This document shows, piece after piece, positions 18,083 through 25,944 of a DNA stretch of 64,000 nt (position 1 is the stretch's first letter; every line of letters starts with the position of its first letter). The stretch is from Bacillus_BD sp963787345 (lineage in GTDB: Bacteria > Bacillota > Bacilli > Bacillales > Cytobacillaceae). The stretch is from positions 22,713 to 86,712 of the forward strand of contig CAWBCW010000015.1 in assembly GCA_963787345.1 (NCBI GenBank), in the 5' to 3' direction. The position numbers were made by a program, and so were the translations under genes. A model generated the notes under the pieces. It searched no databases. It saw nothing but the letters and a program-made list of their open reading frames with translations, and was not told the origin of the DNA.

Positions 18083-18299
18083 CATTCGGTATTGTGCTAA
18101 CGAACACTTGTTAGTTCCGCAAGGTAGAAGCAGGGGAACCGATTGCGCTATCGTACCCTTTAGCGGAATGGCTTGTCGCTATTATTTTCCGTTTTTAGTT
18201 AATTCGAATGCCTGCTCCCCCGCCGTAGACTAGCAAAAAAAGAGGACGCCGGGTAGACGAACTTCTCTTTTGTACTTCTAATCCATTCCTACTACGCGT

Positions 18300-18752
18300 T
18301 TACCAAAACGTCCGAGCGGTACCCGTGGGAGGATTCGCATGCGCAGCGGCGAACGCTTGAACGGCGGCATTGGCCACTTCCATGTCTTGCGCGATGGTAC
18401 CTCCGGCGACGCCGATACCGCCGACGATCATGCCTTCGCGGACGAGTGGGATGCCGCCTCCCAAGATGGTGACCCTCCCTTGGTTCGTCGTGTTGACCCC
18501 ATAGTGTTGACCGCCGGGAAGCGCCGACTGGGCTAAGTTAGCCGTGGGCATTTGCATGGCTACACTCGTCCAGGCCTTCCCCTTGGAGATCTCGATCCCG
18601 GCGATCCGGGCATGGTCCATCCGGTGGAAGGCGACCAAGTTCGCCCCGGCGTCGACAATTGCGATATCGAAGGCGAGTCCCATTTGATGGGCTTTCTGTT
18701 CCGCAACCGCGAGCAATTGTTTGGCAATTTCCAATGTAAGCAACTCATTCAC
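18300..18752 (-). CDS. HbpS/GlcG-family protein
   Basis: 150-residue single-domain member of the GlcG/HbpS family (haem-degrading or ligand-binding domain). Signatures are ALAFDIAIVDAG-like strand, LVAFHRMDHA, ISKGKAWTSVAM and GGGIPLV...GGIGVAGGT. The family often accompanies glycolate, propanediol or aromatic catabolic genes, but its activity is often undefined. AAGGAGTGA precedes the ATG. The gene is visibly GC-rich with G/C-ending codons, unlike the AT-rich neighbours, so recent transfer is likely. No partner gene is adjacent. Confidence 0.85.
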   Translation of the reverse strand: MNELLTLEIAKQLLAVAEQKAHQMGLAFDIAIVDAGANLVAFHRMDHARIAGIEISKGKAWTSVAMQMPTANLAQSALPGGQHYGVNTTNQGRVTILGGGIPLVREGMIVGGIGVAGGTIAQDMEVANAAVQAFAAAHANPPTGTARTFW

Positions 18753-18984
18753 TCCTTGGGTTTCGATACTTCCATATTGTATGAGTCATCACCCAAATTG
18801 GGAACGAATCCCTCGATATTGTTTTTTGAATCGAAGTAGCATGATAACTTAATAATCAAAACCATGCATAACTACCAGTTAGCGCAATGATGTCACTATC
18901 AAAATACGTCCTTTTTGTAAGTATATTTGTGATACAGAATATCAACTCTGACGTGTCTACTTTCTAGACTAATTTAAACGTCTA

Positions 18985-20133
18985 TTAAAATTCTGTCTGG
19001 AAAACAAATTCCAATTGCTTTTCTTGCATTTTGGCAGGAAGCATTCGCATCAGTGAATTTCGAATTCCAATTTGAAAAGGATGTTCCAGCTGTGCCATTT
19101 TCCCTATCTTCCATGACAGATTAACAATCTTTGTTGTTTTGGGCATACGTAATTTTTCAAACTCGATAAATGCATCTTCCTTTTTTCTTTTATTTCTTAA
19201 TACTTTACTTAAAATGATAGCATCTTCAATTGCCTGACCTGCCCCTTGACCCATATTTGGGGTAGTTGCATGTGCAGCATCACCGATAAGAAGGACTTTT
19301 CCGAAAGCAAAACGGTCAATCGGATTTAGATCAATAACATCATTCCATATCAGTTCATCCTCCCGTGTCCTTTGAATCAATTCCGGTATTGGCGAATGAT
19401 AATTTTGAAATAGACGATATAAATCACTTTTCGTAAAATTGGACATCGTCTTGCTTTGATAAGGAGCATTAACACATGCAAACCAGTATATTTGATTATC
19501 CTTTAAAGGAACGATACCGAATCTCCCTTTTGCTCCCCATGTTTCTGTAAATTCTTCAGGTACAACACTTTCATTTGGAACAGTCACAACTGCACGCCAG
19601 CACGTATAGCCTGAATAGCGCGGCTTTACATCGGGAAGGCACTTTTTTCGTACAGATGAATGAATTCCATCTGCGGCTATCAACGCATCTGCTTTAATCG
19701 CACTTCCATCCTCTAGAAGCACTGTAACCTTGTCCTCGTCTTGTTCATAATCAACTACCTTTTTTCCAAACTCAACTGTATCTGGCTGAAGGCTAGAAAA
19801 AAGCGTATTTAACAAATCTGCCCGATGCACAGTAAAAGAAGCCATTCGGTATTTCTCATTAAGGCCGGCCATATCCAGAATACTTATGGGACTCCCTTTT
19901 TGATCTAACAATTTCATAGTTTCTATTTCATTGCATTTATTTGCTAAACCCTCTGTGACCCCTAAACAATCAAGCCCTTTCCAAGCGTTCGCTCCTAGAC
20001 CCAGCCCTGCTCCAACCTCTTTTAACTCTTTAGCACGTTCCAAAACCTTTACACGATACCCTTCTTTCTGTAATGCAATTGCCGTTGTTAACCCAGCAAT
20101 CCCACCTCCAGATATGATGCAATCATAATTCAT
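18985..20133 (-). CDS. FAD-dependent aromatic monooxygenase
   Basis: Class A flavin monooxygenase that hydroxylates an aromatic or related substrate using NAD(P)H and oxygen. It has the FAD-binding GGGIAGLTTAIALQ at the N-terminus, the DG motif ALIAADGIHSSVR near residue 160, and the ribityl-binding GD motif LLIGDAAHATTPNMGQGAGQ near 290. Similar to salicylate hydroxylase- and urate hydroxylase-like proteins; the substrate cannot be read from sequence. GGAGG lies just before the chosen ATG (MNYDCIISGGG), and the upstream ATG overlaps it. 382 residues. Monocistronic. Confidence 0.88.
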   Translation of the reverse strand: MNYDCIISGGGIAGLTTAIALQKEGYRVKVLERAKELKEVGAGLGLGANAWKGLDCLGVTEGLANKCNEIETMKLLDQKGSPISILDMAGLNEKYRMASFTVHRADLLNTLFSSLQPDTVEFGKKVVDYEQDEDKVTVLLEDGSAIKADALIAADGIHSSVRKKCLPDVKPRYSGYTCWRAVVTVPNESVVPEEFTETWGAKGRFGIVPLKDNQIYWFACVNAPYQSKTMSNFTKSDLYRLFQNYHSPIPELIQRTREDELIWNDVIDLNPIDRFAFGKVLLIGDAAHATTPNMGQGAGQAIEDAIILSKVLRNKRKKEDAFIEFEKLRMPKTTKIVNLSWKIGKMAQLEHPFQIGIRNSLMRMLPAKMQEKQLEFVFQTEF

Positions 20134-20425
20134 ATTATTTTCCTCCATTTGAATCTATTACTCATGTAACCTAATGTGATGACAGTAGTTTCTAATCTGC
20201 TAAATCTTTATGATACCAAATGATGCAGGAATATTAAGCTCCAATAGATCACATCATTTTTATTCAGGGGTCACAGTGACCTTAGTATCATTCCTCCATC
20301 CTTCTTTAATTTTTTTAGGAAGAAGAAAGACGTATAAACACTCCGAATAACTTAATAAACCTGAATAATAAGAAGATTCTCTAGGGAAAATAGGTTGTAG
20401 AAAAGATATGAGGAGGCTTGCCTAG
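20134..20425. other. Gap carrying dispersed repeat
   Basis: Non-coding; its 3' half is the R1 repeat described next. Confidence 0.4.
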
Positions 20426-20481
20426 GTGAAGACAAACAAAAGACAACAAAATAATAAAATAAACAGCAAGGAACAGGTTTC
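20300..20481 (+). repeat. Dispersed repeat R1, copy A
   Basis: The block from CCTTCTTTAATTTTTTTAGG through AGGAGGCTTGCCTAG and the first codons of a small gene recurs at 24339-24511, and in shortened form at 49200-49266. Confidence 0.75.
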
Positions 20482-20569
20482 ACAAAATAAAACGGACCAT
20501 TTGCACATAAAAGAGAGTGTCTCTGCCCAAAAAGACGGATTTCGCTATGATTACAATGATGACTTTTAA
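20426..20569 (+). CDS. 47-residue small protein in repeat R1
   Basis: Hydrophilic peptide starting MKTNKRQQNNKINSKEQ and ending DGFRYDYNDDF. It starts at a GTG preceded by AGGAGG with nine bases between. A truncated copy with the same ribosome site and first 18 codons lies at 24457-24522. The strong ribosome site and lack of decay support expression. Composition (Lys, Asn, Gln, Asp) recalls small Bacillus spore-associated proteins, but no family is recognised. Confidence 0.6.
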   Translation: MKTNKRQQNNKINSKEQVSQNKTDHLHIKESVSAQKDGFRYDYNDDF

Positions 20570-20734
20570 TGTAGCCATGTAACTTAAAGAAGAATTAGGT
20601 ATCGGAAAAGAACATAAAAATGATCCATCCCTCTTAAAGTTTGCTATTTATATGATGGTGAAGAAGATGTAAGTTCCTGCCTAATTCGGGATAGAACAGC
20701 CATGATCCGCTACCCCACATTTCTCCATTTATCG

Positions 20735-20788
20735 TAAAAAGGTCGGCCCTTCGAATGATTTCATTGAAAACCATTCGAAGGGCCGACC
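20735..20788 (-). terminator. Terminator of rnpB-SRP unit A
   Basis: A 17-bp stem (GGTCGGCCCTTCGAATG arm) encloses a short loop. On the minus strand it ends in TTTTTA. It sits 14 bp past the SRP RNA end. Confidence 0.92.
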
Positions 20789-20801
20789 TATAATATGTAA
20801 A

Positions 20802-21069
20802 CCGTGCATCCTATTCTCGACAGGAACATCCAAGCGTTACTTACAAACGTGAACTCGAACGAGGCTGCCCCACGGCACATGGAAAAGTCTACTTATGGCT
20901 GCTTCCTTCCGGATCTGACCAGATTCATAGGTTTCCATTGCGCAGGACCCCATTGTCAACGCTCCCTTTTGTAAGGCAGACCTTACATGTTCAAGCCTCA
21001 AATAGGCATTCAACCCCGCTATAGCGGATTGCGGGTAACAGGGCACCGCTAACTCCCCATTTAGCACGG
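20802..21069 (-). ncRNA. scr: SRP RNA (large Bacillus type), copy A
   Basis: RNA scaffold of the signal recognition particle. The universal S-domain hairpin is GGTCAGATCCGGAAGGAAGC followed by AGCC. The 5' end CCGTGC pairs with GCACGG at the 3' end, closing the molecule at about 268 nt. This is the large Bacillus form with an Alu domain (GGGGAGTTAGCGGTGCCCTG). A strong terminator follows. It lies 58 bp downstream of rnpB on the same strand, an unusual neighbour, and is duplicated at 43764-44031. Confidence 0.95.
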
Positions 21070-21127
21070 TATGTATATGAAAAACATACCTTATGTTATT
21101 TATTATATATAACGATGTAGATGATTC

Positions 21128-21525
21128 GGCTCATGAAATGGCTGTAAGCCAGGTTCTGTTCCTGTGTGCTCAAACGATGCCAATCTCGCACAAACAGGTG
21201 TAGTCATATAACTATCGATCAATTTGACCGATCCATCCCTTCGGTTCACTTCCCACAGGATGGTGCCCCTACCAAAGTTTGGGTTGCTCGCTCGTGGGGT
21301 TTACCTCGTTCCATTTCTTCCGTTTCCAGAAGAACTCCGTTACTGTGGCACTTTCAGGATACTTTCAGCATATCCAATTGGACTTAGCTAATTTCTCCGC
21401 CGTCAGAGAAGAATCTCTGCCCACCTTTACAGATGGCACGAACACTCCGGGCATCTCAGCACCGGGCGAGCCTGGACTTTCCTCAACTCATTTTCAAGAG
21501 CTGCGACTACTCACCATTTCATGTT
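21128..21525 (-). ncRNA. rnpB: RNase P RNA (type B), copy A
   Basis: Catalytic RNA that matures the 5' ends of tRNA precursors. Conserved blocks in order are GAGGAAAGTCCAGGCTC, CCCGGAGTGTTCGTGCC, AAAGTGCCACAGTAACG, GAGGTAAACCCCACGAGC and ACCCAAACTTTGGTAGGGG, then the 3' end AACCTGGCTTACAGCC. Helix P1 forms from CATGAAATGG and CCATTTCATG. About 398 nt; ends are set by P1 and are approximate. A second, slightly diverged copy is at 44090-44487. Confidence 0.95.
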
Positions 21526-21733
21526 TGTTTCGTTCATCACTACAAGAATAACTTTAACATACATTTGCTTAAAACTGCATTAGTAGAAGGATTCCAGTTA
21601 TGGAAGGGATTTACCTTATCCAACACGGAATAGTACTCATGTTACGAGTGGTTAACTTATTACTAGACTTTTGGGCAAAATACAGTTGTATTCTCATTGA
21701 GGATAGACAGATAAAATCTTGGAGGGATTTAGT

Positions 21734-22882
21734 ATGAAACATTTTACAGAAGAAGAAAAGATAAAGATTTTATCCGACATAATAGCGATTAAATCTGTTA
21801 ATGAAAACGAAATCGAAGTGGCAAATTACTTGAAAGATTTATTTGCCGAATACGGTATTGAATCTAAAATTGTTCCAGTTACAGACACTCGTGTTAACTT
21901 AGTGGCTGAAATTGGAAGCGGAAGTCCAGTCATTGGCGTTTCTGGTCATATGGATGTCGTTTCTCCTGGTGATGAAAGCGAGTGGACTTCAGATCCGTTC
22001 ACATTGACAGAAAGAGACGGGAAATTATACGGACGTGGAACAAATGACATGAAAGGAGGTTTAGTAAACCTTGCTTTAGTGATGATTGAACTCAAAGAAA
22101 ATAATGAACTAAAAAATGGTACGGTTCGTTTTATGGCAACGACTGGTGAAGAAGTCGGTGGCGCAGGTTCTAAAAAATTATACGAAGAAGGCTATATGGA
22201 TGATGTAGATTATCTATGGGTAGCTGAACCTTCTCATGACACGATTATTTACTCTCACAAAGGATCACTTAACTTGCGTGTCACGTCTATTGGTGAAGCA
22301 GCACACAGTTCTATGCCGGACCAAGGTTATAACGCGATTAATCCATTGATGAAATATTTATTAGAAGTAGACGAAAAATTGAATGGCGATGATCGTAAAA
22401 ATGAAGTTCTAGATAAATTAGTTATGAGCACAACGATTTTTAATGCAGGGAATCAAGTAAACTCCGTTCCAGAAAAAGCAGTAGCCGAAATAAACGTGCG
22501 TACGATTCCGGAATTTGATAACGATGAAGTCATTGACTTATTCAACACAACAGCAAGCATTTACAATAAAGAAGGCTCTACTATTAATGTTGAAGTGACC
22601 ATGTCATTACCAAGTGTTTTCACTTCAGGACAGTCTGAAATGGTTGATCTTGCGAAAGAACTCGGTAAAAAACATTTAGGTTTAGATATTTCGGTTAAAG
22701 GTTCGCCAGGGGTAACGGATGCATCAAACTTATTACGAGGTAAAGACGACAACTTCCCATTCATGATGTTTGGTCCCGGAGAAACAAAAATGGCACACAA
22801 AACAGATGAATATGTCTACAAAGAGTACTACTTTGCATTCTTCGATATCTATAAAGAGTTAATTTTAGGATTATCGAAATAA
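21734..22882 (+). CDS. M20 metallopeptidase (ArgE/DapE family)
   Basis: Zinc-dependent deacylase or peptidase of the ArgE/DapE/ACY1 group, cytoplasmic. Metal and catalytic motifs are SGHMDVVSPGD (His, Asp), GRGTNDMKGGL, ATTGEEVGGAGS (catalytic Glu) and GPGETKMAHKTDEYV (C-terminal His). The dimerisation domain contains AAHSSMPDQGYNAI. 382 residues. TTGGAGGG lies 5 bases before the chosen ATG; the longer frame starts within it. Substrate unknown: N-acetyl-ornithine, succinyl-diaminopimelate or a dipeptide are possible. It diverges from the rnpB unit upstream. Confidence 0.9.
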   Translation: MKHFTEEEKIKILSDIIAIKSVNENEIEVANYLKDLFAEYGIESKIVPVTDTRVNLVAEIGSGSPVIGVSGHMDVVSPGDESEWTSDPFTLTERDGKLYGRGTNDMKGGLVNLALVMIELKENNELKNGTVRFMATTGEEVGGAGSKKLYEEGYMDDVDYLWVAEPSHDTIIYSHKGSLNLRVTSIGEAAHSSMPDQGYNAINPLMKYLLEVDEKLNGDDRKNEVLDKLVMSTTIFNAGNQVNSVPEKAVAEINVRTIPEFDNDEVIDLFNTTASIYNKEGSTINVEVTMSLPSVFTSGQSEMVDLAKELGKKHLGLDISVKGSPGVTDASNLLRGKDDNFPFMMFGPGETKMAHKTDEYVYKEYYFAFFDIYKELILGLSK

Positions 22883-22892
22883 AAAGAGATTT

Positions 22893-22960
22893 TATCAAAT
22901 TCGCCCGCCTAATTTGCATCTGGATTTTTATCGAGCGAGCTCGATAAAAATCCGTGACAT
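22893..22960. repeat. Palindromic IS200/IS605-like scar
   Basis: TCAAATTCGCC is followed by the palindrome GGATTTTTATCGAGC / GCTCGATAAAAATCC (22923-22952). The same head and GATTTT(T)ATCGAGC motif recur at 59046-59090, where they continue into a longer element. Confidence 0.55.
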
Positions 22961-22981
22961 CCGCTGTCATACGTCAAAAAC

Positions 22982-23017
22982 AAAAGGTCTTAGCTATTTT
23001 TAGCCCAGACCTTTTTA
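22982..23017 (+). terminator. Terminator after the M20 gene
   Basis: AAAAGGTCT (22982-22990) pairs with AGACCTTTT (23007-23015) and runs into T-rich DNA. Confidence 0.75.
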
Positions 23018-23099
23018 TTTATTTTCAATCTTTAACCTATCCATTTTTACGTCAAAAAGCGGAAGACCCCCCTCCTTAATTCATTGAGGGGATGAATTT

Positions 23100-23156
23100 G
23101 AACTGCACCCCAATTGTTAGACACAACACATAAACTAACAATTGGAGGTGCAGTTC
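23100..23156. repeat. Fused inverted ends of an IS3-like element
   Basis: GAACTGCACCCCAATTGTTAG and its inverse CTAACAATTGG...GTGCAGTTC are separated by only 14 bp. Such ends resemble those of IS3/IS150-group elements in Bacillus, here with nothing between them. The IS family is inference from memory. Confidence 0.5.
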
Positions 23157-23228
23157 ATACTCATGCTTCATTAGGAATTTTTGTAACGCGAGATCCGTCT
23201 CCGCGTTACAGTCATCTTCAGCAAAATG

Positions 23229-23262
23229 TAAAAAGGAGAAAAGAGCATTCTCTCTTTTCCCC
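23229..23262 (-). terminator. Terminator of the SDR gene
   Basis: GGAGAAAAGAG pairs with CTCTTTTCCCC; on the minus strand a TTTTT run follows. About 50 bp past the SDR stop. Confidence 0.65.
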
Positions 23263-23311
23263 TCTTTATCAACGGCCCATACCACAAGTTAAAAGAACTG
23301 GGTAAAGCATC

Positions 23312-24097
23312 CTATATATCCATCTCCCACCACTTTTGTTCTTCTTGCTTCATCTTTTTCTCCGTTTGCTGAGGATAGGTGGTTCGGAATTTATGATGGT
23401 CAGCTGGGATAATTTCTACCATTTTTGCAATTAAATCTTCTGGGTCAAACTGGTTCTTTAATCCCTCTTCCGCCTTTTTTATATCCTCTTTTTTCGTGAA
23501 GTTCTTCTCTTCATCGTACCCTTTCCATAGCTCTTCTGCCGCCCGATCATTAAAGCCTGTCTTGAAGGCATCAGGGTTAATGGTGGCAACTTTCACCCCA
23601 AATCCTTGAAGTTCCAACTTTAGTGTATGAGCAATCGCTTCAATCGCGTGCTTTGTAGCAGCATATGGACCGTTATATGGAGATGCTAAAATTCCAGAAA
23701 TTGAACTCATAAAGACGATTTTTCCGCTCCCCTTTTCAACCATCTTACGTGCAGCGATCTGTACTGTTTCCAAGGTTGCGAAAACATTCACCTCAAAAAG
23801 TGCCCGAAATCTGTCCATCGGCATTTCCCCGAGCGGCCCTCGTTCATTAATCGCAGCATTTGCAACAAATACGTCAAAATCATACTTCTCAATCTGTTTC
23901 AGATCCAAAGGGTTCGTAATATCAACTTTAATCACTTCTATATCCAGTTCCAGATCATTTGCTTCCCGCAGAAGGTCTGTTTTTTGGGAAGTCAGTTCTG
24001 TAGCAGCAATTACACGATGCCCTTTTTTAGCAAGACCCATTGCTGCACCTCTGCCAAGCCCGGTGCCTGCACCCGTAATGAAAATTGTTTTGCCCAT
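23312..24097 (-). CDS. Short-chain dehydrogenase/reductase
   Basis: Classical SDR using NAD(P)H; substrate unknown. The Rossmann motif is TGAGTGLGRG, the NAA motif reads VANAAINERG, and the catalytic residues are serine in FMSSISG and YxxxK in PYAATKHA. About 261 residues with a lysine/glutamate-rich C-terminus. GGAGG precedes the chosen ATG (MGKTIFITGAG), overlapping an upstream in-frame ATG. Single gene with its own terminator. Confidence 0.9.
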   Translation of the reverse strand: MGKTIFITGAGTGLGRGAAMGLAKKGHRVIAATELTSQKTDLLREANDLELDIEVIKVDITNPLDLKQIEKYDFDVFVANAAINERGPLGEMPMDRFRALFEVNVFATLETVQIAARKMVEKGSGKIVFMSSISGILASPYNGPYAATKHAIEAIAHTLKLELQGFGVKVATINPDAFKTGFNDRAAEELWKGYDEEKNFTKKEDIKKAEEGLKNQFDPEDLIAKMVEIIPADHHKFRTTYPQQTEKKMKQEEQKWWEMDI

Positions 24098-25028
24098 GTT
24101 AAATTCCTCCATTCGAAATAGCATGCCAATTTATGTTTCCCAATAGCAGGAAGTGCATACTAAACATGGGCAACTTTACCAATTCTTACAGGATTCATGA
24201 CGTCGTCGACTGCCTCATTAGTTGGAACAACAAAAAAGCAGCCGAAGCCGCCATATTTTTTCAAACATCAATGATTTGCTAGGCACTTGCATAACAGTAA
24301 ATGAGCATCGTTCAATAGGTTCTATTCCTATTACCTAGCCTTAATTAATTTTTCAAGAAGAAGAAGCAAACTCTCCGAGTAACTCGACGAACTAGAATAA
24401 TAAGAAAAATTTCTACGATAATAGGTGGTGAAAAAGATAGTAGGAGGCTTGCCTAGGTGAAGACAAACAAAAGAAAACACAATAATAAAATAAACAGTAA
24501 GGAACAGGTTTTACAAAGTTAATTTCCCCTCAAGAATAAGTGTTGCTCAAGGAAAAAACGAAGGGTAAAAGAAGAACATTACCTATAGCATCTATTGGAC
24601 CCTCACTTTAAGTTTGAATTTATTTGTTGTACTGAAACTTGTTAACGATTGAATGATAATCACTTTCGTTTATCACGCCCAAAACCTTACAAAGATAGGC
24701 ATTTACGACAATTTTCTTTTTAATTCGTTTAGATAGATACATATTAAATCAACTCGCTTTATTTATATTATATTTACCACCTTCAAAATGTTTCCTTAGA
24801 CCAATAAAGTTTCATTACTTAAATTTTTTTTAATATACACAATTTCTCATCAATATTCACTTTAGTTTTCCCATCCCTTTTTCATGGTTAAAATTCAGTT
24901 GATTATTTTCAGTAAATTTATGGTGTTTAGAAATTTGAGTGTTTATTAAATGGTTTACCTGCAAGGAATAGTAATTAGGTAAGATACTCGCCAACAAGAA
25001 ATAAAAGTTAGACTATTCAAAAAAACAG
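24098..25028. other. Long gap with repeat R1 copy B
   Basis: About 930 bp, AT-rich. The only recognisable content is repeat R1 with a truncated small gene. The rest (24523-25028) shows no gene or clear signal. Confidence 0.5.
24339..24522 (+). repeat. Dispersed repeat R1, copy B, with truncated small gene
   Basis: Same block as 20300-20481. GTG at 24457 after AGGAGG opens a frame identical in start (MKTNKR...NNKINSKEQV) to the 47-residue protein but stops after 21 codons at 24522. Confidence 0.7.
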
Positions 25029-25057
25029 TTGCCTTAAGGAAACATATTTGGTAAAGT
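25029..25057 (+). promoter_or_regulatory. Promoter with MntR box before the HMA/P-type ATPase operon
   Basis: TTGCCTTAAGGAAAC (25029-25043) is a perfect core of the Bacillus MntR box. TTGCCT can serve as -35, with 17 bp to TAAAGT (25052-25057), so the box would cover the -35. The same arrangement appears before the ZIP gene at 33254. Occlusion of a -35 favours repression by Mn-MntR. Confidence 0.75.
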
Positions 25058-25080
25058 GTAGAAAAATAGGAGAGAATGTC

Positions 25081-25386
25081 ATGTTGGGGAAAATTAAAGA
25101 TTATCTATTATTTAATCACGTAAAACAAAAGCTTGAAAAATATGATATTAAAATCATTCACTTTATCCCAGGACGTATTCGTCTTCAGTCTTTACAATGG
25201 AAAACGAACATAACCTTGATGGAGAAAGTCGTAAAAGAATTACAAGCACAGTCCATGATTTTTTCTGTTCAACCTACTTTCATAACAGGAAGTTTAGTCA
25301 TTACCTATGACACTTCCTATCTAACAAATTTACAAGAACTAGATTCATGGTTTCGAGTACTTGATCAAGTGTACCTAGAAAAGTAA
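25081..25386 (+). CDS. HMA2-type small protein
   Basis: 101-residue soluble protein with the HxxPGRxR motif of HMA2 domains (IIHFIPGRIRLQ) and a beta-alpha-beta pattern. These domains occur in front of, or next to, P1-type metal ATPases and lack the CxxC of copper-type HMA domains. AGGAGAG precedes the chosen ATG (MLGKIKDYLL). It is first in a metal operon behind an MntR-type box and is one of the few intact genes there. A role in handling manganese or another divalent metal is inference. Confidence 0.7.
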   Translation: MLGKIKDYLLFNHVKQKLEKYDIKIIHFIPGRIRLQSLQWKTNITLMEKVVKELQAQSMIFSVQPTFITGSLVITYDTSYLTNLQELDSWFRVLDQVYLEK

Positions 25387-25410
25387 ATGAAATAAGGAGA
25401 GATGAGAAGC

Positions 25411-25936
25411 TTGATTTCTACTCTTATGGGAATAGGGCATGTCCTTAATTACGCCAAAAGTAATGTCTCAGTTTCGAGACCAAAAGATAAAAGTTGTACA
25501 CGCCATGCCAGGAAGGCTGCGTATACAATGTGATAGTTGGAAAAATGAAATAGTGGCTAACGCTTTAAGCAAGAATGTAGAAAAGTATCCTTTAATTTTA
25601 TCCTCTGAAGCTTCACCTATTACAGGAAGTCTCACATTAGAATTTGTCATTCCCCATATTAGTCAACAAGAGTTAGATGAATTAATGCAGTTTATCGTCC
25701 AAACTGCATCAGATGCACTTCTTTATACAGATGCTACGCTTATGAAAGGAATGCAGAAAACATTAGGTATAGTGGATAAAGGAATTAAAAGACAAACAAA
25801 TGGGTTTGCTGATTTCGACAGTTTATTTGTTTTGTTTTTACTAGGAAAAGGGATACATGCATTCAGTAACACTCCTGCATTTTCATCCAGTTTATTTTAT
25901 TGGGCTTATACGCATAATAAAAGAAAAAGGAAGTGA
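25411..25936 (+). pseudogene. HMA2-type protein, frameshifted near the N-terminus
   Basis: AAGGAGAG precedes a frame beginning LISTLMGIGHVLNYAKSN, which loses phase near 25465. The other frame continues MSQFRDQKIKVVHAMPGRLRI (the HMA2 HxxPGRxR motif) to 25936 and ends in a hydrophobic helix and a basic tail. A single indel separates the parts. It overlaps the next gene. Confidence 0.6.
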
Positions 25937-25944
25937 TCAACCAC

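Noticed and set aside
20837..21067. Protein frames within the SRP RNA and RNase P RNA segments (also 21166-21633 and 43717-44462)
   Set aside because: These are chance frames in structured RNA genes.
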